Shown here piece by piece: positions 37,591 through 47,742 of a DNA stretch of 64,000 nt (within the stretch, counting starts at the first letter, position 1; every line of letters starts with the position of its first letter). Origin of the DNA: Ashinkailepas kermadecensis (Eukaryota; Arthropoda; Thecostraca; Neolepadidae); assembly GCA_034440615.1 (NCBI GenBank), contig JAOTOM010004827.1, positions 317,001 through 381,000 of the forward strand, read 5' to 3'. The notes below the pieces were generated by a model. The model searched no databases, was not told where the DNA came from, and saw only the letters and a list, made by a program, of their open reading frames with translations. The position numbers and the translations under genes were made by a program.

Positions 37591-38866
37591 GAGTGGGGTG
37601 GACCGCTCCATTAACATGCTAACCTCCCTTGGCACGCCAACTGCGGCGGCGGTGCCCAACCCCAATCGTGATCGCGGCGCCCCTCCCCGCCACAGTCAAG
37701 TCACATTTCCCATTGCGTGATCACTACTGTGGGGGAGGAAGGAGCCCGAGAGGCTGGGTTTGGCCGCATGGTAGCGGCCCCTGCTAGATAAGGCCCTGCC
37801 TCAACCCACAGCACCAGTCACCGCACCCACAGCACCAGTCTCTCGAATTTGTGTAGTGTCGCTGATCTTATCTCCGCCTCCGGTAAAAATGATCGGAACC
37901 CTGCGATCAGGCCCAACTTAATGTGGTGTCTGGCTTCAGAATCTCGACGGAAGTCCCAGCAACATCAGTTGCTGGCCGACAGTGGCATAAACAAACTATA
38001 CCTCGTCTGACAAAAACGCAACACATCCTAGAAGCTTTCCGGTCCGAAAATGGTCTACATTCAAATCATGATAAGTGTGCGCATTACGAGAACTGAGTAT
38101 TTATGTGTGTACGTAAAACAGACACTCGCACTCGGGTCACTCGGGGCGTCCTTTCGCCACTCTCACCACTGTCCAGAAAGACGAGTCACCACCTAATGCC
38201 GACGACCAAATCTCCTTTCCACCGCGCCCCTCATCGACGTGATTGGATCGGCACGAGGTGGACGCGTTCGAGTGCGGTTTGGCCCGGTTTTGGCGTGACC
38301 AGGCCCGGCAGATAGCGCGTGATCGATACCGGCTGCCGTCGTTGCCAGCCGGCCGCTCAGACGGTCGGCGGCGCCGTCGCCGCCGCTGCCGTGTCGCGAT
38401 ACTGCGGAAACTAATGAGAGTGCACTGGCCGCCGTCGGCACAGACGTGGCGCGTTGCACGCTCTCGACGCACGGCGCATGGGCGGCGCGATCCGCGCGCG
38501 CCGCGGCGCTGCCAAAAATGGCGCGGCGCGGCGCGGCGCGGCGCGGCCGGGCCGCCTGACAGCGTGGCCCGGTGGGGACGACATCCGTCTGGCCAGGACG
38601 ACGGCGCCGATAGCCCGTGCGGTCCAGCACGCTTCGAACTCGTCACTCGTCGCCGACATACGAGCAGGGCGTAGAGGAGCGATATCGCCGACTGGAAATT
38701 CAGGTCCGATGAAGGTTCCAGCCCGAGGTACCAGATGAATGGTTGGTTTATCAGGGCCGCGATCATTAATGCATTCAACAACAGCATTCAAATGCGAAAT
38801 GTGAAAAATGAAGGGTAATTGCCTGGAGAGGAAAATGTTCTGGATGATAAGCTTCCAGAAGCCGGT

Positions 38867-39112
38867 TGTTTTTCAAATCGTGGCCAAGACCCATTTCAAA
38901 CAATACCACTGTCAATGTTTTGTTAATCAGTCCTCTCCCCATCCCAATCTCATCGGCCACGGCAACGCCGTCGATGAGATTGGGAATGGGGAGGGGGGGG
39001 AGGGGCTTTTGGGCGCATCGGCTGCATTGGTCGTGTTGCTGTGCTTGGGATTTGGAAAGCACTGTTGAACGAAACATTGACAACACTATTATTTGACATG
39101 AGCCTTGGCTGT
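38867..39112. mobile_element. Fold-back (long inverted repeat) element
   Basis: Two arms of ~90-110 bp in inverted orientation around a short centre near 38965. The inner arms are nearly perfect (CCCATCCCAATCTCATCG against CGATGAGATTGGGAATGGG). The outer arms match more loosely (ACTGTCAATGTTTTGTTAA against ACGAAACATTGACAACAC, and GGCCAAGACCCATTTCAAA against its partner at ~39,090-39,105). It is consistent with a MITE or fold-back transposon. Confidence 0.6.
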
Positions 39113-39237
39113 ATTTCTCACTATCAGAACTGCTCGATACTATGCGGTGTACTATGCATGACTGTTTAGCTGGGGAGAAGCCGATCAACTTGAATCCAGG
39201 GCGGAGGCTTCACCCCAGCAGTTTATCACCTCGTGGT

Positions 39238-39354
39238 AAGGACATCTAAACAGCTGGTGCAAGGTCATCTGAACAGCTGGTGTAAAGACATCCGAACACC
39301 TGGTGTAAGGACATCTGAACAGCTGGTGTGAAAACATCTGAACAGCTGGCGTAA
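39238..39354 (+). repeat. 23-bp tandem repeat, five copies
   Basis: Unit AAGGACATCTGAACAGCTGG then TGT, at 39238, 39261, 39284, 39307 and 39330. Confidence 0.9.
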
Positions 39355-40146
39355 GCGAGGAACTGGCAACGCGTGCGAATGTGTAGCACGCACTTCTTTA
39401 TGTGCACCTACAGATGTCATTCACGTAACGCAAATTCGTGTAAGCTGCACAGACGCTCACAGATTTATCAACGAAGCAAGGCGGAGGTGCGCCATCCACA
39501 TCAATGACCTGCTTGAGGCCGCGGTGAACGTGAACGGGCCGCAGGATCTGTGGTGCTGCAGGGCTGGAACCGAGATTGGGAGTAAGGTCCGCGCACCCCG
39601 TCCCGCGGACGACAAACAAGGGCGACATGCCCGACGGTGGGGTACGTGGCCCGCGTTTGCATGGACATCACGAGCGGATAATCATTGACTTCTATGTGTG
39701 CTTGGACAAACTTGTTTGTACATCACCGTAAAATTAGCATGTGACCGTATTGCTATGAATAGGCACCCGCCATCATTTGAAGCTTCTCAAGCTATAACGC
39801 CTAAGAGCGCCCTAAATTGATTTTGGCAAACTACACTACTTAGTCTCTGTGTTAGTTTTCTTAATCATTGTCAACGATCGTAAATTGCATAGTTTTTTTA
39901 GTACCATGCCAAAATAAATCATGCCATGCGTCGCAGGATATCTCTGAAACCGGTAAATATACCAAGCACAAAATAGGGAAACCTCAAAACTAAACCGAGC
40001 CCGCCTAGCTGCTTTATGAAACTCATCTCCAAGAGGATTAATAACCCTCATCTGTTACGCAAACATATGACCACAAGGCGACCCGATCAAAGGAAACGAC
40101 GCGACGGTCCGACGAGCTGCGTGTGGCAACGTCCAACAGCCGACGG

Positions 40147-40400
40147 TGAGGTCGGCGACACACTGCCAGCTCTGCATGAGACATCTGCGCGCGCCACGCG
40201 CGGAAATTCGACGGCGCCGCACACTAGCAATATGGCACAACGCATACGCTTCAAATCGCTCGCGCGCCTACGTGCTTAGTGGTGGCAATCGCGTCGAATA
40301 GAATAATTGTCCAACGAAGCCCGAATTGGCACAGATGAAAATATAATATTTCCATTCAGCAGATTTATATTTCTTGCTAAAACGACTTGGGACAAGTTAG
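40147..40400 (+). mobile_element. Dispersed repeat, copy 2 (MITE-like)
   Basis: Starts GAGGTCGGCGACACACTGCC and follows copy 1 through CAACGAAGCC and TTTCCATTCAGCA to the end of the shared part. Identity is roughly 70-75% by eye. Confidence 0.6.
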
Positions 40401-40939
40401 GACCGCTTGTAAGTTTCTTCTCCCATAATAACAAGTAAGCCTGTACGACCTCGTCTGCCTTATAGTAAGCAGAGTCATATTTTGTTCCAGGCTGTGGCCC
40501 ACTAAGAGACACTCTTTCATACTCTCCTATGCTCCAGATACTCTCTTTCCTCGTGGCCGAAAGGTTGTCAGTGCATTATACAATAATCCAACTAATCTCA
40601 CTGCTAGCTACACGAAGATATTGGTTTCGTAGACTTCATAGAAACTGTCCAAAATGAGATCAACACTTCGGCCTCATTTAACCATCGACATACAGGTTCA
40701 CATGTAACATATCGAACATGGTGAATAGTCTGATATACTGAGAAGTATTGTACTCAGTATTTCATGCACATCGGTCCTTTCCTTTATAGAGGGAGCATTG
40801 TCAAACGTGAGCATTATCGATGTTTTGAAAGCTAACCTACGTTTTATCAGTCATGCGGAGTAACCGAAATCTGGCGTGAGCACTCGAGCGTCCTGGAGGG
40901 GCACCTTTTTTTCCAGCCGGGAGCGGCGCCATATGGGTG

Positions 40940-41165
40940 AAACTGACTTCAGCTTCGGGAAGCCATGGTTTTGTCGGCATTGGCTTCGACTTCGACTTCG
41001 TGCCATATTAAACTCCTCGCTTTAAACAGTTTCGGCTTTGGCTTCAAAGTATTTTGAACTACCGGCTTCGGCTTCGACTTTGGCTTGGTGGTATTTTGAG
41101 CTCCCGGCTTCGGCTCGCTAACATATTATAACCTCAGCTTCGAAACCGTAATCCTGGCTTCGTAT
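40940..41165 (+). repeat. Degenerate GGCTTC repeat, part 1
   Basis: Runs of TTCGGCTTCGACTTCG and GGCTTTGGCTTC. Part 2 is at 41588-41830, with ~420 bp of unrelated sequence between. Confidence 0.75.
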
Positions 41166-41587
41166 GTTCTCACAAAATAGTACTTCTAAACAAGAGGAAA
41201 TTGTGTAGGTAAGTGCTGAAGGTGGTATTACACTAGAAGCATTCTCCCTAGTAGCCTTACACATTTACAATTATGTGGAATTTCCTCTAGTTATGTGGAA
41301 TGCCACTCCTAGAACCTCCTCTAAAATAGCAATTGCTCACTCACCCCGGCCCAAACACTCCTCGATCGACACCCGCTTCACTTGCTGTTATTTGTTGTTG
41401 ATTGTGTTTGACCAGCCTGTCACCGCGTTATGCGCCATTTATATAAGGATCCTATGACGGGTGGCCGGCCCCGAAATTGCCAATGAACGGCCTCCACTCC
41501 AAGTCGAAATTGCTTAGAATAATTGTGCAAGACTTTTATATGAGTGATTCTCTAAAGTCACCATCATTTCTCACTTAAAAAATGCAT

Positions 41588-41830
41588 ATTCAGCTTCGGC
41601 TTCGCGTGACTAAAGGGATTGGCTTTCGCTTCATTTTAATTTGGATAGAAACCAACGGGTTCGGCTTCGCGAAGCCACATATTATGGCTTTGGCTTCGTA
41701 ACTTTCTTCACTGTTGGCCTCGGCTTCGGCTTTGTCGCGTATAAACGCTGGTTGCGACTTCGTGGTATTTCCATCTGCTATTTTTGGCTTTGGCTTCGTG
41801 ACCTTGCGACTTCGGCTTCGATTTCGAAGC
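41588..41830 (+). repeat. Degenerate GGCTTC repeat, part 2
   Basis: Same motif as 40940-41165 (GGCTTTGGCTTCG, CTTCGGCTTCGATTTCG). Confidence 0.75.
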
Positions 41831-42700
41831 AGACGGTCCGACTTAGTCTCCATGTCTGATCGAGGGGCACACATTGAGGGCGACTTCTCAGCGAGAACAG
41901 GGGCACTACACAGCACAGCCCATGCGCGTGGGCACTGCAATGCTAGATGCTACGATGTCACCTGAAATACCTGGTACGATGCTACCTGTTACACAGCCCG
42001 GAGATTTTCGGAGCGCATTCCCCAACCCCAGCACTCCTCCAGTCAAGAAAATCTTTCATGATGGGGCACTCACAGCGATAAAAATGGCACTAAAGTTCAG
42101 AGGGCACCAACATTATCGATGCCCCCCCCCCGATCAAAACCTGGATCCTCCACTTGCAGCAATGACATCACGAGAAGGCAAGGCCTGAAAAACGTGCACT
42201 TAACGGGCAAAAAAAGCACCATCTATCGTCAACAAAGTCATTACTACCCAATATCTCCAGCATTTGTACCACGTCTTGGTGGGCGCGTTACGCACGCTAT
42301 GCGGCCAACATAGGAACCGGTCTTACTTTCGAGCGGCCTTGCGCTGCCGCCACAGGCATCGCTGTTCGCCGCTGACATCTGCTGAAATCTCATCCATCCG
42401 GATTACAACGGCCACCCATCTGTTTCCGTCCAGGCATACCAACCAGTATGTCACGACGGACACCGCCAGCGGGCAAACTAGAGTAATGCGGGGAAGAGAT
42501 TATGTGACAAGTGTTGTTCATATTTGGAGTGATTTTCAGGCAGCATAGGTGGTTTAGGGGTAAAAGGAGTGATGCATTGGCGGCTTGCTACCGTTGCAGT
42601 TATAAAGAAGGAATTGTAGCGTATAGGATATACCAATTTATTAATTACTGGCAAATCAAAACTCGAGAAGGTACTTCCATTGTTCGCGTTCGGCTCTTAC

Positions 42701-42793
42701 CGGAAATGCACGTGAAAGTAGAACTGGGTGACGTCCGCGTTTTGCTTTTTGGGTTTGGTTTGCGTCTTGGCCGCACGCGATTTCCCACAGGCC
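42701..42793 (-). CDS. Possible cassette exon (phase 1-1) within the large intron between exons 2 and 3
   Basis: A 93-nt minus-strand segment between an AG acceptor (..CTCTAAGCACAG) and a strong donor (TTCCG/GTAAGAG). It is a multiple of three and open in all three frames. In the phase that would let it join exon 2 to exon 3 it reads PVGNRVRPRRKPNPKSKTRT, followed by a Ser/Thr-rich end: a basic linker-like segment. In another phase it reads ACGKSRAAKTQTKPKKQNAD and then a run ending in FYFHVHF, which also looks protein-like, so the true phase is uncertain. The pyrimidine tract is poor. It could be an alternative exon of the host gene, an exon of a nested gene together with the open frame at 43.0-43.4 kb, or chance. 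Confidence 0.3.
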
Positions 42794-42979
42794 CTGTGCT
42801 TAGAGATGACGCACGTACGCAGGGTACGCAAGAAGCTGCTGAAGCTGCGAGCGCAAGAAGCTGCTGAAGCAGCGCAACTGAAGCTGCGCTGGTTTCATTG
42901 ACACGCTCCACCAGGGCATCACGACAAACTGACGATGACAGGCCCGTACAACTAACACATTCCTTTTCGCCGCACTATT

Positions 42980-43378
42980 TCACGCCGTATGCTCGGATTG
43001 ATAGGGACAAAGTACTCCCTTGGTAACCTGGCATCCGGGTGCCAGCCGATAAATCGTTCCACAAGTGTCGAGCACCACCGAACCACACTGCTCGCATACC
43101 TGGTAGGGTCGACCGAGCTCCGCACGGAACATGAAATCCTCAAGCGTGCAGTTCTCGATTGCATTTTGGTCGGTAGCGGCGCCGTCGCTATCCGGGGTCG
43201 ACCATAGACGGCGAAAATATCGCAGCTTTTGAGGTTTGAACCTCAGTCCCGCTGGATCCAGGCGATATCTCACGACACCATGCATGGTGACGGGCGTCTC
43301 GTCCGTAATAACTGCTGGTCTATAGCCCATACGTCTCCATAACAGCTCCCGGTGTGGTCGGGGAATATCCACTAAGCG
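42980..43378 (-). CDS. Unrecognised open frame with a protein-like sequence
   Basis: A 130-codon minus-strand frame ending at a TGA, with a possible AG acceptor just upstream (..TGTAGGCAG before CTTCGC). It has no repeats or low complexity. It reads, in parts, DIPRPHRELLWRRMGYRPAV near the start, a middle with RYRLDPAGLRFKPQKLRYFR, and an end with YQVCEQCGSVVLDTC, where a CxxC pair could suggest a small zinc knuckle. There is no ATG near the start, so it would be an internal or terminal exon, a transposon fragment or chance. A donor-like CAG/GTATGC lies just before the CxxC. It sits on the same strand and within the large intron of the main gene, ~190 bp upstream (in gene direction) of the possible exon at 42.7 kb. 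I do not recognise a family. Confidence 0.3.
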   Translation of the reverse strand, partial: RLVDIPRPHRELLWRRMGYRPAVITDETPVTMHGVVRYRLDPAGLRFKPQKLRYFRRLWSTPDSDGAATDQNAIENCTLEDFMFRAELGRPYQVCEQCGSVVLDTCGTIYRLAPGCQVTKGVLCPYQSEHTA

Positions 43379-43461
43379 AAGCTGCCTACATTATGGGAGG
43401 TCGACCCACGATCACTCACATGGTCACACCCCTGGGACACTTCAATGAGTGCAGGCGGCCA

Positions 43462-43560
43462 CCGTTGGTTGGTTATTTGAGCTTCAGGGCGCATGGACCA
43501 GATTTGATCATTTAGCTCCCATCGCAGGCGGCTTCAAACCGGTTCTTTTCCTCACGCAAA
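43462..43560 (-). mobile_element. Fragment of a second short interspersed repeat
   Basis: Begins GTTGGTTGGTTATTTGAGCT then TCAGGGCGCATGGACC. The first ~30 bases match the copies at 44472 and 61372. The end resembles, but is not the same as, the (GGTT) end of the tRNA-derived SINE. Confidence 0.5.
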
Positions 43561-44471
43561 GAAACGGCACAAAACACGTCGTTAGTCTCGCTTGAAACTA
43601 CACACACTATGCGGCGCGTGCGTAACACTTCCAGCTGACAGATGTGAGCCAGCAGGCCAGATTTGTTGAATACTTTGACATGATTCCATTGACTGCAAGC
43701 GTAATGTTTATTAAGCTAAGAGAGCTCGGAGCCAGTTATCACGTGCTCTTCACGAGACCCGGCCACCCTGCCGCTGTATATCGGCATGCCTGGCCCTCAA
43801 GGATGTAATCGCAACATGGCAAGCAGGTTGGCCTTCACCAAGCAGCTACCACCGCCAATCACGTGATCTTAAAACCATCGCGTCGTGTCACTTTCTTCCT
43901 TTTCGGTGCAGTGGCGTCTCTTGGCTGCTCAAAAGGGGCGGCTGGGCGGATAAATTACGCCATGTGATATCAATACAATTTACACACCAAATAAAATATG
44001 GAACGAGTAGACACGTGGACGGAGATGAAATGGGACTGAAGTGTAACGTTGAGAAACATCACGGGTCTCTTTTCATTAGCCTTGCATCCGTCGTTTGTGC
44101 ACATGTTGGTTGCACATGTTTGTGATTGGAAGCGATGAGTTTCGGAGACTGTCCAGATACATGTCATATGCATGCATGTCCAAATGCACATTATATAAAT
44201 ACATGTGGAACTTCTATGGTCCGGCCTCATATTTTGCTTCGCCCGGGTTGAACATCTAGTTGCCGCAAGCTCTGAGGATGCATTTAAAAGTTATCCGGCA
44301 CCAAAAATGTCATGTGTATGCTGGTGTCACTGCACGACCGCCTCATCTCTTGTAAGAGCTCGCTGTAAGAGTAAGTGCCACTACTGATGTCATTACACCT
44401 GTCATATGTCATGTCAGAACAATAAACCGATCTGATAATTATCTGCGAGCTCCATGAATTGAGATTGTGCG

Positions 44472-44560
44472 GTTAGTTAGTTATTTGGGCTTTAGTGCGC
44501 ACCGACTGTATCGGTCATGTAGCGCCCTGATATTGTGCGGGTCAAGGTGTAGTCTGATCG
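44472..44560 (-). mobile_element. Fragment of the second short interspersed repeat
   Basis: Begins GTTAGTTAGTTATTTGGGCT and continues to GGTCATGTAGCGCC. The last part matches TCATGTAGCGTCGCC of the tRNA-derived SINE at the same distance from the end, so the two families seem to share a 3' module. Confidence 0.5.
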
Positions 44561-45076
44561 TTCTATCCTTATTTCGCGTGACAAAATCGTGCATGCGTTT
44601 TTTTTACCCCGGTGCTTCCATGTTTCATGTAGTGAAATATTATGCTGAAGCTGAATAACGGCTTCATAGCCGTCTGTATTTGTTGGCCATGCATTCCGTA
44701 CCAACAACATCCCAAAACCTGACTCCAAGGCAGGAATCAGCGGTGATTCTGTTATTAATCAACGGGGCCAGTCAAAATAATGACGTCTCATCACGAACTA
44801 AGCTGGCTTTATTTGCTACAAATAGCAAGCATAATTCGATTCAGTTGTATTTCACGCTTATGAACACATTATTATTGTATGCAAGCGAAGCATGGATAGC
44901 CAAATTGTCCTGGGTATGCCACATCAGCACTATGCATCCTTTATCGATAGACATCGTTTTGGCCGGGGATGGATCACTCCTAAAGTGAGCCTTCACATCC
45001 CTAAAGTGAGCTTGTCCTGCCACCTTTGGTAGACTATTCTTCCAAGACCTTTGGCATGCGTAGACACTTGCTATGC

Positions 45077-45109
45077 TAGCACACGACGGAGTCACTCCGT
45101 CGTGTGCTA
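45077..45109. repeat. 33-bp near-perfect palindrome
   Basis: TAGCACACGACGGAGT, one base, ACTCCGTCGTGTGCTA. The hairpin has essentially no loop. Such sequences are usually unstable, so its presence is notable. Confidence 0.9.
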
Positions 45110-45270
45110 ACATTTGACATATTCCACTTATTCCAAGACAGCGAATTAATTGCTCAGTAGCCGACCGCGATTGTGAGCGATGACAAATGTACAGGCACGC
45201 TCGCAATAGCGGACAAGCGTCACGATCTGTGGTTTCAGTGGAGCGGAACATAGGCTCAGCATGTGGCGCT

Positions 45271-45408
45271 ACGGGTCAAATGGTGGCGCTCGACATTCCG
45301 GTGGTCTTCAGAGAAGACGGGTCAAATGGTGGCGCTCGACATTCAGGTGGTCTTCAGAGGAGCCGGGTCAAATGGTGGCGCTCGACATTCAGGTGGTCTT
45401 CAGAGGAG
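45271..45408 (+). repeat. 46-bp tandem repeat, three copies
   Basis: Unit ACGGGTCAAATGGTGGCGCT, CGACATTCCGGTGGTCTTCA and GAGAAG, at 45271, 45317 and 45363. Confidence 0.95.
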
Positions 45409-45775
45409 CCCCTGCGCCCGGTCTGGACCGAATCAGCTGCCGCCTGACGCGGAATACAGATGCGCGTCCGCCAAATCCCAGTCGGAATTCGACTCAAATC
45501 TAAACTATCGTGTAGGGGAAATGGACGTTTGTGTGCTTGCACCCAGTGGCACTGGCACTGGGACACTGACATTGTGGCCTTATGTAAACAAGCAGGAAAA
45601 GATACGCCTATGAAGAGGCCGGAGTTCACGCCTAATGTGGAAATGCCCGCCAAGTGCCCTCAGGCGAACGCTGTTCCAAACATTGTCAAGTTAGTTTTGT
45701 CGTAAATCCCCCGCCGGCTTTGCAAACGATGCAAGGCAGAATCTGAGGATGGTTTCGAGGAAAGCGTCGGAAGCG

Positions 45776-46134
45776 TTTAATGTGATGATACATGTGTAAG
45801 TGACAGTGAAGAGGACAGCTAAGGAAGCGACTAATTTCATGTGATGATGCATGTGTAAGCAACTGCTGAGGAAGCGTTTCATGTGATGGTGCATGTGTAA
45901 GTGACAATGAAGTGGACAGCTGAGGAAGCGTTTAATGTGATGGTGCATGTGTAAGTGACAGTGAAATGGATAGTTGAAGTGTTTTATGTAATGGTGCTTG
46001 TGTAAGTGACAGTGAAGTGTACAGCTGAGGGAGCGTTTAATGTGGTGCATGTGTAAGTGACAGAAGTGAGCAGCTGAGGAAGCGTTCTATGTGATGTATG
46101 TGTAAGCGACAGTGGAGTGGACAGCTGAGGAAGC
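45776..46134 (+). repeat. ~50-55-bp minisatellite, seven copies
   Basis: Units hold TTTAATGTGATGGTGCATGT, GTAAGTGACAGTGAAGTGGA and CAGCTGAGGAAGCG, with indels in most copies. Confidence 0.9.
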
Positions 46135-47034
46135 GGTTCAAGGCTTGCTGTGGAATTCCTGTACATGACAAGTCGTACGATTTGCAAGATTTTTCAATTT
46201 TGGAAAACAAAGTGCTCGCCCTACTGCTGATACGTGACTGCCCAACAATTGTTTGCTATCAGAGTTACAGTGTACGGAAACGAATTAGATAAATGTGCCG
46301 GATGTGTTGAACATCTGCAAGGAGGAGGACGCCCTAACAGCTCGTGCAGACCATTGGTAATGCCTTCAATGAACTTGCCAAGAATTAAGTTCCAAATGTG
46401 TATTCAATGCTGGACAATTACTCCCAAATGGCAGAGATATAGAGGAGATGCGCCAAACTGCATCTCAATGGTTTGTCTTGCACTTCAACATAAAACCTCC
46501 AACTGAACACGGTCATCGTTCTTTTCAATGTGAAAATGCACGTTTCACACACTTGCAGGAATCTAATAGAGTTACTTTTGTCACAATTTTCATGGGCACA
46601 CTTCCGTCGCCAAATGTGCTAAAAGTGGTGCTGTGTTGAAACTAAATTGCTAGCAATTGCTATTGGACAAATAGAACGGTACACATAGCCCACCAAACGG
46701 ACACCACGTGGTCGTATTGAACTTGCTTACTTGACGACTGACTGAGTCATTGATAATGCATTTATTTTCAGAATCGTCTTACCAATTGGTGCTCCATGGT
46801 TGCTTTCCCCACCCAATGGGTTCGCTCCAGACTGTCTCCGCTGGCATAATGTTATCGAAAAAAGCATTTGCCGACCCACGAAGAAGATCTGGACAACTGC
46901 ACACACCCATATGTTCGAAATAAGCCACGTGAGTCGCCACCCACGTTCCTTTCCCAAAGACAGGACACGCACCCCCAACATGTTATTTCTGGACGCAACA
47001 TGGCACAGGCATCCGACTCGCCGAAAAATATCAA

Positions 47035-47035
<1 letters not shown>

Positions 47036-47080
<45 letters not shown>
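47036..47080 (+). repeat. (CA)n microsatellite
   Basis: About 22 pure CA units. Confidence 0.95.
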
Positions 47081-47081
<1 letters not shown>

Positions 47082-47577
47082 GAAGGCATCGTTTGCCAGC
47101 GGCATCGGCAGCGGCATCGTTTGCCACGTGGTTCAGTCGACCACGCCACCCTCGCGGGACTGCACCCCCATCACATGCGCCATTCCTGCGCACATGCGCC
47201 ATTCCTGTGCGGAGCCCTTGGGAGGCGCTGGTCGTCATCACGCCGCCGCACCATCCGGTCCCAGATGCCGCACGGCTGATTGGAATAGCGCAACGCGCAC
47301 AATTCGCCCGCGCAAATACTGCGCGTGGCCGCGGGCGACTCAGCGCATGTGCAGGTCGAGGTGTGCCGGCTGGCACGACGGCGCGACAGCAGACGAGCAG
47401 CCGACCGGCAGATACGACATTTCACGCATGCCTCGAGCTATTTCGATCGGGCTATTTCTCATCATCGCCAGCGCGGCCGCTGCGAGGGGCCGAATATTGG
47501 TACCGTCGGGAAGTGGGCGGCAGGGAGAGAACCAGACTGGCCATGTGCCGCGAGGCATCGAGCGAGTCAGAGGGAGA

Positions 47578-47742
47578 TGGTTGGTTGGTTATTGGTTTTA
47601 CGACACGTCGACCGTTGAGTCATGTAGCGTCGCCAATCTCTCACGCCGATTGGTCGCGGGCGAAGGGTAGCGACAGGTGAGACTCGAACCTACAACCTTT
47701 CGATTGTGAGACGAGCATCTTACCCCTAGACCACTCGTCCCC
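47578..47742 (-). mobile_element. tRNA-derived SINE, full-length copy
   Basis: About 165 bp, best preserved copy. On the minus strand it begins GGGGACGAGTGGTCTAGGGG, which holds an A box (TGGTCTAGGGG), and has a B box (GGTTCGAGTCT) ~40 nt on. Together these form a tRNA-like head nearest, by eye, to tRNA-Pro, with Glu-like features also. A body follows with a short hairpin (CCAATC..GATTGG), and the end is (AACC)n. It is flanked by a perfect 13-bp target-site duplication, AGTCAGAGGGAGA (47565-47577 and 47743-47755), which proves insertion. The intact pol III boxes could still drive transcription. Confidence 0.9.
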
